A stretch of 64,000 bases of DNA from contig NW_006921555.1 in assembly GCF_000340215.1 (NCBI RefSeq), forward strand, positions 124,001-188,000, given 5' to 3'. Positions within the stretch are counted from its first letter, which is position 1. Each line of letters starts with the position of its first letter. Both the position numbers and the translations under genes were made by a program. The notes under the pieces were generated by a model, which was given only the letters and a program-made list of their open reading frames with translations, was not told the origin of the DNA and did no database searches. Below, piece by piece: positions 53,480 to 64,000 of this stretch. Origin of the DNA: Pseudocercospora fijiensis CIRAD86 (lineage: Eukaryota; Ascomycota; Dothideomycetes; Mycosphaerellales; Mycosphaerellaceae).

Positions 53480-56400
53480 ATTACTGAACATTATATAGTA
53501 CAATATTAACAAGAGCAAAGACAAGATACAGAGGAGCTTCCTTTAAGCACTAAACCTAAAAGAACACTATATTATTGCAATCTAAGAGCCCTAGCTCAAC
53601 CTATATATAAAGAGACTAGTAACAGTTAAAGATCCAAGATACTACCTAATTATCTATAACTAGGGAGCCCTAAGGACATACATCTACATTAGCAAGGAGA
53701 TAGATACAGAAACCTAGCAGGCTATACTATAGGAGGATAGGGACCTAATATTAGTTTAAGTAGAGACATCCTAAGGCACACTCTAAGTCTACTATATATA
53801 CAACCTACTACTAGACTTAAGAAGCAGTACCTAACTAAAAACCCTAGAAAGACTACTAAGAGTTATCTAGGGGAACACCTACTAAATCCTACTTAGGGAT
53901 TTCAACCTCTATTACCCCCTCTAGGGCTTAGACTTTACCCTAGCTTACTACTTCCTAGTAGGAAGACTAATTGATATATTAGAGAGGGAAGGAATAGAAA
54001 TTGTTACCCTAAAGGGACTAATTACTTAGGAGGCAAGAGGAAGCAGTAGCACACTAGACCTATGCTTTACATTATATTAGATTAGGAACAGGATTATAAG
54101 ATACAAGGTCAACTAGGAACTAGAAGAATTATTAGACCACTTCCCGGTTTAGATTAAGCTAAATGTCTAGGCCAATTAGGAAAGGGAACTAGAGGAGAAG
54201 CTTAACTAGAAAGGTGCTAAATAGGACAGGATTAGGGAGGAACTAGAAAGGGACCTAAAACTAGAGGAACTCTTAATAAAGTACCTACTAAGGCTAGAGG
54301 ACATTAATAAGGCAGTAGAAGAACTAATAGGAATCCTAAAACAGGTAGCTAGAAAGCATACCCTAGCAAAGAAACATTCACTATACTAGCAACTATACTA
54401 GACTAGTAAGTGTATAAGGAAAGTTAAAGTAGTAAGGAAGGCTAGGAGGTAGTAGACACAAACCTATACCTAGGAAGTATAGGACAACTATAACAAAGCC
54501 TACTAGGAAAAGAAGATCTAGATTAAGAAAGACAAGATACAAGAGTAGAGATCTATAATAGGAATAATTACAAAGAAACTAGAGGAGATATAGAGGATAG
54601 CTAGGTAGGTAAGGAGACCTAAATAGGATAAGGATATACTACTACAATTCCCGGACATTATAGACTAATAAGGACAAATGTAGACTATAATAGAAGGGAA
54701 AGCAAGAGCCCTAGGCTAACACTTCTTCTATAGAAGAGTATAAGCAGACCTATTAGATATAAAGGAGGAAGAACAAGAGACTCTACTACTAGGCACACTA
54801 AGAGACACCTAGGTTAAACCCGAAACTATTAAAAGGATCCTAAAGAAAATTCCAGGCAATAAGGCACTAGGAGAAGACAAGATCTATAACAAACTTCTAA
54901 AAGTATATAGGAAGGGGCTAGCCCTAGTACTAGCCAATATCTTTTTATAAAGCCTAGTACTAGGACACTACCTAAGACTATTTAGGAAGTCCCTAACAGT
55001 TATACTAAGGAAGCCCTAGAAGGAAGACTATATATAGCTTAAAGCCTATAGACTAATAGCCCTACTCAATACAATAGGCAAGGTGCTAGAAAAAATTGTC
55101 GCTAAAAGGCTAACAACCTTTACTAAGGAAAGGAACATCCTTCCTAAAGGCTAGATAGGAGGAAGAAAGAAGAGGTTAACACTAACAGCTATAGAACTAA
55201 TTATAGAACAGATCAAGCATATCTAGCACTATAGTTAAAACTAGGTAGCAACCCTCCTCTCCCTTAATATCTCGGGAGCCTTTAACAATGTCTCCTATAA
55301 AAGGCTCCTATATATACTTAAATAGAAAGCTATACTAAACTGGATAGTCCAATTTATCTAGTCCTTCCTATAGGAAAGATCAACACAGCTTATTCTAGGC
55401 AAATTCAAATTAGACTTAATACTAACTAAAAAGGGAATCCCTTAAGGATCAACACTCTCCCTAATCCTCTTCCTTATCTTTATAGCAGACCTACTCCTAC
55501 TCCCAGAATCAAAAAATACATTAGCATTAGGGTTTATAGATGATACAAACATCCTAGCCTAGTCTAAGACAATAGAAACTAACTGCAAGATCCTAGAAGA
55601 GAAGCACTAGGAGTATAAAAAGTAGGTAAGGAAGTATAAAGCAAAATTCGCCCTAGAAAAGTACTAGCTTATCCACTTTAGCAAGGCTAAATTAACCTAC
55701 AATATAAAGCAATTAATCACTATCTAAGGCTTTGAAACCCAACTATTAGTAGAGCTTAGGGTACTAGGGATCTAGCTAGATCTAAAACTGAATTAGGGAC
55801 TATAAGTAAAGAAGGCAAAGTAGAGGGCAGATGCTAATATACAATCTATTAATAGGCTTACAGCCTCTATATAGGGGGCTATATTCGAGAAAGCTAAAGT
55901 TATATATAAAGCAATTGTTAAACTAGCAATGCTATATAGAGCACAGATATAGACAGCCTAAGAGAAAACACTAAAGAGGATTAAGCAACTAGTTAGTAGG
56001 TCCCAAACCCAAAGCCTAAAGAAAATCCTAGGAGTATACAAAACTATACTAATAAGGGTAGTAGAAATAGAATTAGGGATCCCACTAGTCAAACAATACT
56101 TTAAGGGACTAAGACACTAATATATAGCAAAGACAATAGAATACCTAGCCTAATAGACTATCCAAAAGGCACTAGACAAGATAAAAGCCTAGTACATTAG
56201 GACTCGGAGGCGAGACAGACTACAAATAACTCCCTAGAAAGTTAAAGACCTAGAGCAATATAGAGTCCTAATAGGAGAAATGCTAGAGAAAGAGCTTTAG
56301 GGACTAAATACGAGGCTAAAGGAAGATAGGCTAAAGAGAGAGAAACAAAGCCTAGTAGAATCAATTACTAGACACCTATAGGAGCAGGAATAGAACAAAA

Positions 56401-56951
56401 CACAAGTTAGACTAGGAACCCTAAAGGCACTGATCAAATTTAGTTAACACAACTACTAGCTCTATAAGGACCTAAACAGGGCCGAGGCAAGCCTAGCTAT
56501 CCAAATCAGATCTGAATATATTAGGCTCAGATCTTACCTGTTTAGAAGAAACGTCCTAGGAATTAAAAGTAGGGCTTGCTAATATAGCTACCAATCTCAG
56601 AACCCTAAGCATATACTACTAGTCTGCCCTTAATAGTTAGAAGGCAGAAGTAATTAGAGACTGAAAGCAATAGAAAGGGAATACGATAAGCTAATCTAGA
56701 GCAAAGAAGACCTAAAGAAGATAGTAAAGTGGATTATTAAATAGGGATTTGTATAACAATTCGCACTAGCAAAGGAAACTAAGGAGTAGATAAGAAGGAG
56801 GGAAGAAGAGGGGGAAAGAAGGGCAGGGCAGTAGGCAAGGTAGTTAGAGGGTAACAACTATAACACTAGTACACCCTAGAGGAAGGAAAACAATAAAACG
56901 AGGAAGATTAACACTTATAAATAGGACAGGAGGGAGGTTTTTACTAACTGA
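53480..56951 (+). pseudogene. LINE ORF2 (endonuclease and reverse transcriptase)
   Basis: ORF2 nicks target DNA and copies the RNA in place. The endonuclease shows IAIQ-to-stop-EP-stop-LN near 53.57-53.6 kb (family Q-E-P-W), LLRDFNLYYPL near 53.89 kb (family G-D-F-N), GSSSTLDLCF near 54.04 kb and DHFPV near 54.14 kb. The reverse transcriptase has NKALGEDKIYN near 54.86 kb, GIP-stop-GSTLS near 55.43 kb and an intact FIDD catalytic box at 55533-55544. A C-terminal C-x-H-C zinc region (NPKHILLVC) lies near 56.6 kb. FIDD and the TGA at 56949 are in the same phase. The start is not certain. Stops cluster at former Trp codons. Confidence 0.82.
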
Positions 56952-57039
56952 GTTAGTTTCCTACCTAAAACAATACATAGAAATAGACCTGTATAGGCCG
57001 AAAGGCACTACAACAGGCAAATGAAATATCTATCTATCT

Positions 57040-57533
57040 ATATATATAAACTAAGCCGTATTCTTAGTATAAAAGCTAGGGATTTTCTATATAAAGTTAC
57101 CGACGATATCTACGGCTATATAGAATCTAATACCTATAAAGGGTTTAGACATTCTTTTAGCTTTCTAGATAACTTTTCTAAGTATATAAAAGGTTAGTCG
57201 ATTTCTAAAAACCTAAAGCTTTTAGTGCTATAAAAGGATTTAAAACTAGAACTTAAAACTCTACGAGTAATAGTATAAAACGCCCTAGACTTACAGTACT
57301 TAAATTAGGTAACGCTAAAGAACTAATATTTATTAAGCTCGAAAGTCTATTAGGAGATAGCGGCGTATAATATAGGCTATGTTCGCCCTATAATTCCGAA
57401 GAAGACGGGTTTATAGAAAGGCCTAATAGAACCTTACTAGACCGCGCTAGGGTATTACTATACGAGGCTAATTTATCTAAAGGCCTTTCTAAGGAAGCTC
57501 TAAAGGCGGCGATTTTTATCTATAGTATAACTA
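57040..57533 (+). pseudogene. Integrase fragment of the copia element
   Basis: The copia frame resumes after the LINE with ARDFLYKVTDDIYG, then FRHSFSFLDNFSKYIKG near 57.15 kb (first catalytic D as D-N-F-S in place of D-D-F-S). EDGFIERPNRTLLDRARVLL follows near 57.4-57.46 kb, with the catalytic glutamate in the G-x-x-E-R box. It then stops in IFIYSITS at about 57.53 kb, where the second insertion begins. This is the standard Ty1/copia integrase layout. Confidence 0.8.
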
Positions 57534-57619
57534 GTTTTAGGGCCCGTATCGCGGACGCGGGCCGGAGGCGTATAGGGGTACTATATACGTCCTAGACGTT
57601 CCGGTTAGTACTACTCCCT

Positions 57620-59650
57620 ATAAGCGTTCCCGATAGTACCTATACTAAGTATTTAGTTTTCGATTAGACTTAGACTTACTTTATATATTCTAGATAAGAC
57701 TTTGTATAAGCGTTTCGGATTAGACTTACTCTACGCGTTCCGGTTTATATAGTACTAACTGTGCTAAGAGTTTAATATAAGGCATATCCTACGCGATCTA
57801 GATTATACCACTCGTTATAGATGTTCTATAGAGTACTAGCTTTAGCCGTTTTATAGGGTACTCGTAGTAGGCATTATATAGGGTACTCGCTATAGCTAGT
57901 TCGAATAGTATTTACTATAGGCGTTTTAGATAGTATTTACTATAAGCGTTCCGGATAGTACTACTCGCTATAGATAGTATAGAACTTGCTATAGGTATTC
58001 TAGATAGCACTTACTACAGATATTTTAGATAGTACTACTTACTATACGCGTTCTAATTAGTACTTACTATTAGCCTTCCGAAGTAGACTTGCTATACGCG
58101 TTGCGGATAGTACTTACTATACTCGCTCCGGATATAACTTAGTATAAGCGTTTTAAATTAGAATCGCTATATAGCGCGTTCTAGGTAAAACTTAGTATAG
58201 GCGTTATAGATAGCAGTACTAACTATTAGCGCTCTAGATTAGACTTGCTATACGCGTTCTAAGTAGTACTTAGCACTATAAGCGTTCTACATTAGATTTC
58301 CCTAGGTATTTTAGATTAAAATTGCTATAGACGTTTCGGATTTGACTTAGTATACGCCTTATAGGTAGTACTTGCTATAGGCGTCCCGAGTAGGAAATAA
58401 CTACTTGCTATAGATGTTTCGAATAGTACTCGCTATAGATATTCTAGATAGTAATTGCTATAGGTATATTCCGGAAGTAGTTGCTATAGATGTTTCGGAC
58501 TGTCTCTCTATAAGCGTTTCCGTATAGTGCTTCCTAGTACCTATTCCGGCGTGTTCCGGAAGGAGTTGCTATTAGTACTTCCTAATACCTATAACGCGTT
58601 CCGGATTTATATTACTATTAGCGTCTTAGATATAGCTTACTATACGCGTCTTAGATTAGGCCTACTATAGGTATCCTAGATAAGACTTACTATACGCGTT
58701 CTATATAAGACTTTCTATAGGCGCTCTAAATAGTACTCGCTATAAGCGTTACCGACTAGACTTACTCTCCGCGCTCTATATTAGAATTAATACAAGCGTT
58801 CTAAATTAGACTTACTATAGGCGTTATAGGTAAGAGTTTCTTTCTTTAAACATTTTTAATTAGTCTTACTATACTCCCTATAGATAGTATAGTACTTACT
58901 ATACGCGTTATAGATATAACTTACTCTACGCTTTTCGGATAGTATATACTATAGGCGTTTTAGCTTAGATTTACTATACCTTTCCCGGCTTAGACTTACT
59001 ATAGACGTTATAGGTAGTACTTACTCTAAGCGCTCCGGATAGGACTTAGTATAAGCGTTCCGAATAGCACTTACTGTAAGCGTTACAAGACTTAAGGGTA
59101 GTACTTACTATAGCCGCCGTCTAGTAGTAGTTACTATAAATATCCTAAATAATACTACTCGTAATAGGCGTACTAGTTAACACTTACTCTAAGATCTTAG
59201 GCTCTAAAAGTTACTTAAGCGTTTTAGGTAGTACTAGCTCCTACTTACTATAAGCGTTTCGAATTTAAGTTATTACTACTCGCTATAAGCGTTCTAAAAT
59301 TTAAATAGTACCTAGTACTATAAGGCTTCCGAATAGGCCTTACTATTAACGATCCGGATAGTATAAGCGGTTTAGATATTACTAACTACTTACTATAAGT
59401 ACTTCGGATTACGACTAAGTACTATAAGCGTTCTAAAATTAAAACAGTACCTAGTACTATAAATGTTCTAGACAGTACTTACTATAAGCCTATTCCGAGT
59501 ATACTTAGTAAGTTATAGGCGTTTCGGACTACTGTACCTGCTATAAGTACTTCGAATAGTACTACCTATAGTAGTACTATATATATATAGCGAGATATCT
59601 ATAGCTATATAATCTATAATAGTACTATTCGGACAGTACTAATTGCTATC
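57620..59650. repeat. Degenerate 25-27 bp minisatellite, about 75 copies
   Basis: A unit close to TAGACTTACTATAGGCGTTC, followed by a TAGATAGTA-type half, repeats for roughly 2 kb with heavy point and length variation. ACTTACTATA and GCGTT recur in nearly every unit. Many units show C/T or G/A variants of a common sequence. It is not a CRISPR: there are no constant repeats with unique spacers, and the period is too short. Confidence 0.85.
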
Positions 59651-59679
59651 GGTACTATTACTTAGGTTTAGGAACCCGC

Positions 59680-59925
59680 GCGTTTCCCTCCTACGAATTT
59701 TAACGTACCGGCCGTCTAGGCGGCTTAGTAGGTTGTAGGTTTTTTATACGTACCCGGCGGTAGCGCTTATACCCGTACGTAACGTCCGGCCGGCTCCTCC
59801 CGCGAATTTCGAAACTCGTCGGAGGACCGAGGTAGTAGCGAGACCCGCGTATTAGCGGGATTACCCGTGAATTTTACAGTTCCGGTACGTAATTTCCCCG
59901 CGTTCTATCGTTCTCGTTTCGCACG
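59680..59925. other. CpG-rich island
   Basis: GC-rich with dense CpG (CCGGCCGTC, ACCCGGCGG, CGTCCGGCCGGC, CCCGCGTATTAGCGGG) and some surviving CA and TG. It contrasts with the AT-rich flanks. It lies at the right part of the insertion in copia. No gene is seen. Confidence 0.6.
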
Positions 59926-59980
59926 ATTCGGTTAGTCCTAGGACTTTTCTTAGGGATATTCTAATATTATATATAATACC

Positions 59981-60263
59981 GTATTCTAGCCTTAACCCTA
60001 TATCCCCCTTCGAGGTTAGATATAATAAAAAGGTTAATATAGGTATACTAAGAATCTTGAGATCTGTAGCTTGCTATAGGTATCCTAATCCTAAGAAGTT
60101 AGAATCGGTAGCTAAAAAAACGTTTCTACTAGTATATACGGCTTATAATTACTATAGACTATTAGATCTAGGATCTAATAGAGCAATATATATATATATA
60201 TCCGAGACTTTAGAATCTTACAATGGTAGTATACTAGTAAATCTAAGACTTAGATACTTATAG
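59981..60263 (+). pseudogene. Copia linker between integrase and reverse transcriptase
   Basis: The copia frame resumes with LNPISPFEVRYNKKVN (family P-x-S-P-F-E). ACYRYPNPKKLESVAKKTFL and YNYYRLLDLGSN follow, corresponding to the conserved G-C-x-x-Y...K...G-Y...Y-R-x-x-D region. A stretch at 60057-60263 happens to be free of stops over 68 codons but has no ATG (it starts TTG) and is only a piece of this linker. It is not a gene. Confidence 0.8.
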
Positions 60264-61560
60264 AGACGAATCCCTAATAGCTAAAGGGCTAAAGACTCGT
60301 ATAGGAGGGGTATTATCTAAACATAATAGATCTGTAGATAGCGGTAGCCCTTCTATAGACACTAATACTCTAGATCTAGAAATAGAATCTAATCTTTCTA
60401 AAAATAATAATAATCTAGATAATAAATAAGACTTTGTTTATAGAGGATAAAGGTTAAGATAATATAGATAACTTTCTACATAATAATACTATAAGACAAT
60501 CGTCTAATAGTAAGCTTTTCTCTACCTTATAAGAAGACGGTCTAGAAGAGAGATTAGCTCTCTTAGCTAATAAAGATCCTTATAGTAACGAATGTTCGTA
60601 CTATAAATAGGCTACCGAATTAGACTAGCGGGATTTGACATAATTAGAAATGGACGATCTTACTAAACTAAATAATTAGGATTTAGTAGATCTACCCCCT
60701 AGTAGAAGACTACTTAAAGTACGATAGGGGTATAGAGGAAAGCTAGAGCCTAACGGCGATTTAATTAAGGAGAAAAGCCGTTAGATTATTTCGGAAACGG
60801 AATTTAATAAAATAGAAGGTATATACTAGGAATTAACGTTTAGTAAGATATACCGTCCCGTAACTTAGCGATCGTTATTCCCTAAGAGTCTAAGCTAAAA
60901 AGTATACCCAGTAGAAAGAATACTAAACTTCAATAAGAAAGGTCTAAATACTCTTTCTATATTAAAAAACGTCGGGATACGCCTAGAAAAGTCTAAAGAA
61001 TAAGCTTTTTAGAGACTATAGGGTAGTTTTAGGCCGAACTAGGTTCCTTAATCTACTTATTAACAAACGAAAAACTAGATATAATATATAACGTAGGCCT
61101 AGTATCTAGGTTTCCCTCTAATCCTAAAAAGATATACTTTTAAGTATTATATAGGATTTATAAATACTTTAATAATCTAAAGGCTTATAAAACCGCGTTA
61201 GTATACAAGTTATAATTAGAACTACTATTAGTCGGTTATAGCGATACTAACTAGGGGGGATAACTGTTCTAATCGGCGTTCTATCCTAGGTTATATATTT
61301 TATTAGGACTTAAAGCGCTAAAAGGTTAGCGTAGTACGTTATAGAAATCCATTTCCCTATCTAGTTACGAAGCCGAGTCTATTGCCTTAAAAGCATACTT
61401 TTAAGAGTAAATCTTTTTACAAGATATTTATAAATAAGTCGGAATAAAAACGGGTAACTATCTAGTATCTATAGATAGTAAATCGGATATAGAACTAGCG
61501 AACCCGAATTTCATTTTTACTCTAAAGATATAGGAATTTTAGAATACTACAGAAGAGAGG
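60264..61560 (+). pseudogene. Copia reverse transcriptase (core deleted) and RNase H
   Basis: The N-terminal RT is readable at 60.65-60.95 kb: EMDDLTKLNN, DLVDLPPSRRLLKVR and FSKIYRPVT. From YPVERILNF the frame moves within a few residues to GIRLEKSKE, a post-catalytic sequence. The palm with the Y-V-D-D box is missing, several hundred bases lost at about 60.91-60.97 kb. GSFR/LIYLLTN-like, KLDI and SRFPSNPKK follow. RNase H lies at 61.23-61.55 kb with GYSDTN, SLSSYEAESIALKAYF and VSIDSKSDIELA. Stops are frequent. Confidence 0.78.
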
Positions 61561-62720
61561 AAGTTTTCGAGAAATCTATAGATCTTATATCCGAGCTAGT
61601 AAATAGTTCGTAGATATATTTGCTTAAGGCTTATTAACCGGTTTATCTAAATCGCTTAGATAGTAGATATAATAGGACTAAGAATCCCTTATTCCTAAAG
61701 AACTAAGCTTTCTAATGTCTGTATTAGCTAATCTGTAGATAAAATAGATAACGAAAAATGTAACGATACTTAAAAAAGGATATAATAGGACCTTAAAATG
61801 CTTATACTAAGAAGACTAAGCGATCCGGATTTATATTTTATAATATTGTCTAATCTATTAATAATATAGATAACGAAAAAAGAAAGTAGTAGACCTATAG
61901 TTTACAATATAGGTACTACGTCGAGTAAAAAGATATTATTATCTAATACTATTTAGAAAAGTCCTTATAATAGAGAAATAATAAGGAAACCGATATTTTC
62001 TAGAAAAATCCTATTTAAGAGTACATACCTTAAGAATTAGATACTCGTTTAGGGTTTCTACTATCTCTAGGGAGTAAAAGATCTAGCAAAAGGAAAAGAG
62101 GACTATTAGTAAGTAGGCCCCTAGTTAATATCTTACTAAACTATAGTAAAATATAATAGCCTATAGGAGCATCTAAAAATATCTATAGACAGACGTCTTT
62201 AAGGGTATAAAATATACGCTTCTATTCTATAAACAAAAACGTACTATTTATTAGTACTAATTAGTTTATTAGCTAATAGGAGACTAGAAGAAGAAGTAAC
62301 TATCTTTTTTAGAGTTACGACTATAATCGAGATATCTATTAGATACTAAATTATAGAAAAAAGCTCTATAAAGAGATCTACATTTGTATTAGAAATGTTA
62401 TTTCTATTAGAAGATACCTGTAAATAAAAATAATGTCTAGATAAAGGAATAAAGGAACTCCTACTAATACGTCTATATATAGTATACTAAGGCGCCTTAT
62501 AGAAGAGTAATAACTAGGACCTAGATAAAAAGGCCCTATAAGAATTATAATCGAAACTATAGCTATATAGAACTTAAAGGACTAGATCGATCTATATCGA
62601 TACTATAATTCCTAATAGCGATAGATAGATAATAATAGAGGAAGAAAATAGCTATAAACCCTAAATCTAAGCGTAGATTGCCTACTTAGGCCTAGTATCT
62701 TTCTTATCGGGAATATATAG
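61561..62720. other. Copia 3' end and unidentified decayed sequence
   Basis: To about 61.7 kb this fits the copia C-terminus (EVFEKSIDLISELVNSS). Beyond that a plus-strand frame remains moderately open (SSKKILLSN, then PQIQAQIAYLGLVSFLSG near 62.66 kb), but I recognise no domain and no LTR. Confidence 0.35.
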
Positions 62721-62940
62721 CGAAGCTGGCGTACCTGACTTAAGTGTTGGCTGTACGATATACTGACTGTAGTATTACCTTATTAGTAGCAATAATAGTA
62801 GTAGCCTTAGCTAGCCGTAGGATAGCCGCTATAACAACCTCTAGTGCCTTTAATAGTGCCTGCTTCGTCGTGACTGGAAGGTAAGCTCTAAATGCTCTTC
62901 TGTAATAGTGTAGCCGGAGATACTAGGGCCTCTATTCGAT
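62721..62940 (-). other. Short block with TpG kept and CpA lost
   Basis: By hand count about 15 TG and 2 CA occur here, the mirror of the LINE pattern. This suggests a fragment mutated on the opposite strand or a minus-strand insertion. GGCGTACCTGACTTAAGTGT and GCCTGCTTCGTCGTGACTGG-like stretches are the least damaged in this part of the window. I do not recognise the element. Confidence 0.45.
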
Positions 62941-64000
62941 TAATTATACCGCTATTTATCGCTATTAAAGACTTGTCTTTCTACCCTTATAATATTATTA
63001 AATTGTACTAGTAAACCCGTAGCGGCTACTATTAGAGCGAATACTTTATAGCGTTTATAACCTCGTAGAAGATAGAGTAGTAGGATATAAGGTTCTCGCC
63101 GAAATAGCCGTATACGGTTTATTCTTAATATTGTTTAGAGTGTTTAGTATCTTCTAAGCAATCCTAATAACTCTTTAAAACAATACTATAGTAACTAGTA
63201 GCCTAGTAAAACTCGTTTAGCGGATAACCGCTTTTATCTACTATATATAGAAACTTTACTAAATATATAATTAAAACTATAATATAAGAGATATAGTAAC
63301 AGAGACCCTAATCTACGCGATATATAGTAGCTATCTTACCTTAAACTACGAAATACTAAAATATAAAAGGTTTAAGCTAACTCCGAGTATAACCTACGAT
63401 TACCGTTAGTAATAGAAGGAACGGCAACGGTAACTCGATAGAATAGCGACTTTATAACGCGCTTTCTAACAAAAACAACTTATAATACCCGATAAGCGGC
63501 GCTATAATAGTTCTTCGGTATTACTAACCTCTTTAAAGACCGTTTTACTATAGAAGCCTTAGATACCGTAGAGTAAACAGTTAAGAAAATAAAAGAGGAA
63601 CTTTATAGATAAGTACGTTAAGATTTATTATAAGCTATATAGCTAAGACAACCGCTATTACTTAGTATACTTTAGAAAGTACGGTTATCCGAAATGTAAG
63701 TAGGACCGAAAGAAGGATATAGTCTATAAGTATACCGACCTTATATGCCCTAAGTATAACGAGCCCGAGCCTAAATAGTTTAACTAACTATACAATCCGA
63801 TATTAAATAAAGAATTTAAACCGCTACTACTCTGTTCTAGTCTATTACAACTATCTTCTTAAAAGTACGCTAGTAAAAGTGTTTTATATAATAACGATAA
63901 GGTACTAAGGCTAGAACATACCGCTTAACTAAATATAACGCCCCTATACTATATATCTTTATTAAATATACTAATCCTAGCGAGTTAAACTCTATTATAG
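62941..64000. other. Unidentified decayed sequence to the window end
   Basis: A plus-strand frame near 63.65-63.78 kb reads YFRKYGYPKCK, then DLICPKYNEPEPK. The spaced C-x-x-C-like pairs suggest a small zinc-binding region, but the rest gives no family. The sequence runs off the window. Confidence 0.25.

Larger units (their letters stand above)
52148..57037 (+). mobile_element. Tad-like LINE retrotransposon, mutated on one strand
   Basis: A full-length non-LTR retrotransposon: ORF1 from an ATG at 52177, ORF2 ending at a TGA at 56949-56951, then a 3' end running into ATCTATCTATCT. CTATATATATATAAA at 52133-52147 and CTATATATATAAA at 57038-57050 flank it and look like an imperfect target duplication. 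The copia frame continues on the far side. The plus strand keeps CpA but has almost no TpG: by hand count, 52201-52680 has about 29 CA and 3 TG. The reading frames are shift-free and interrupted mostly where Trp is expected. Confidence 0.88.
57534..59980. mobile_element. Insertion in copia carrying a large minisatellite
   Basis: It splits the copia frame between IFIYSITS and LNPISPFEVRYN. The left end starts GGCCCGTATCGCGGACGCGG after TTTTA. The right part is CpG-rich and ends in AT-rich sequence. No transposase, inverted repeat or clear duplication is visible. A shared CTAG near both borders is too short to be evidence. About 2 kb of it is a tandem array (57620-59650). The superfamily is unknown; a Helitron or satellite-derived insertion is conceivable. 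Confidence 0.5.
50680..61700 (+). mobile_element. Ty1/copia element with two nested insertions
   Basis: The order gag, protease, integrase, reverse transcriptase, RNase H on one strand is diagnostic of Ty1/copia. Gag lies at about 50.87-51.5 kb, the protease region to about 52.1 kb, the integrase start at 57.05-57.53 kb, the integrase-to-RT linker at about 59.98-60.26 kb, the RT N-terminal part at 60.6-60.95 kb and RNase H at about 61.03-61.55 kb. It is split by a LINE at 52148-57037 and by a minisatellite-bearing insertion at about 57.53-59.98 kb. The RT core is deleted. CpA and TpG are lost on both strands in the copia parts. Confidence 0.85.

Noticed and set aside
57620..59650. CRISPR array
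   Set aside because: Short, degenerate tandem units without constant repeats and unique spacers, in a eukaryotic transposon context.
60057..60263. 68-codon open frame, apparent small gene
   Set aside because: It begins with TTG and matches the integrase-to-RT linker of the copia element in sequence and position.

Overview
The window looks like repeat-rich heterochromatin from a filamentous ascomycete (Pezizomycotina). I see no intact host gene in 64 kb. Almost everything readable is a decayed transposable element. Reading frames stay in register over long distances but are full of TAG and TAA. CpA and TpG are nearly absent, while CpG and TpA are abundant. This is the classic footprint of repeat-induced point mutation (RIP, C-to-T at CpA). 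Most short open reading frames are shadows of these elements or of simple repeats.

Layout. 0-5.9 kb: minisatellites and a minus-strand pseudogene that resembles the fungal DUF6589 family. 5.9-9.6 kb: Ty3/gypsy chromovirus A, lacking gag. 10.7-12.6 kb: a decayed PIF1-like helicase, perhaps from a Helitron. 12.96-18.68 kb: chromovirus D with two short LTRs and telomere-like repeats inside its coding frame. 19.7-24.77 kb: a minus-strand, 3'-truncated copy (B2) of chromovirus family B, split by a 959-bp TA-flanked inverted-repeat element. 24.8-28.5 kb: a gypsy integrase fragment, then a long decayed ORF of unknown family. This ORF is interrupted by a complete plus-strand family B element (B1, 28.47-35.50 kb, 187-bp LTRs, GATAA duplication) and resumes in frame after it. 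36.0-36.5 kb: pyrimidine-rich microsatellite. 37.12-45.71 kb: chromovirus C (191-bp LTRs, ATAGC duplication). 46.4-50.3 kb: decayed sequence I cannot identify. 50.7-61.7 kb: a Ty1/copia element split by a Tad-like LINE (52.15-57.04 kb) and by a roughly 2.4-kb minisatellite-bearing insertion. 61.7-64 kb: unidentified decayed sequence.

Three copies of a 382-433 bp non-autonomous hAT-type element lie in B1 and C. Each is flanked by an 8-bp target duplication, and one has a visible empty site in B2.

The most unusual signal is strand-asymmetric mutation in the LINE. TpG is almost gone from its plus strand while CpA is kept, so mutation hit essentially one DNA strand. Its two ORFs are interrupted mainly at former tryptophan codons. 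A short block near 62.8 kb shows the mirror pattern. I found no tRNA, rRNA or CRISPR array, and I see no host promoter I could defend. All boundaries and counts come from reading by eye.
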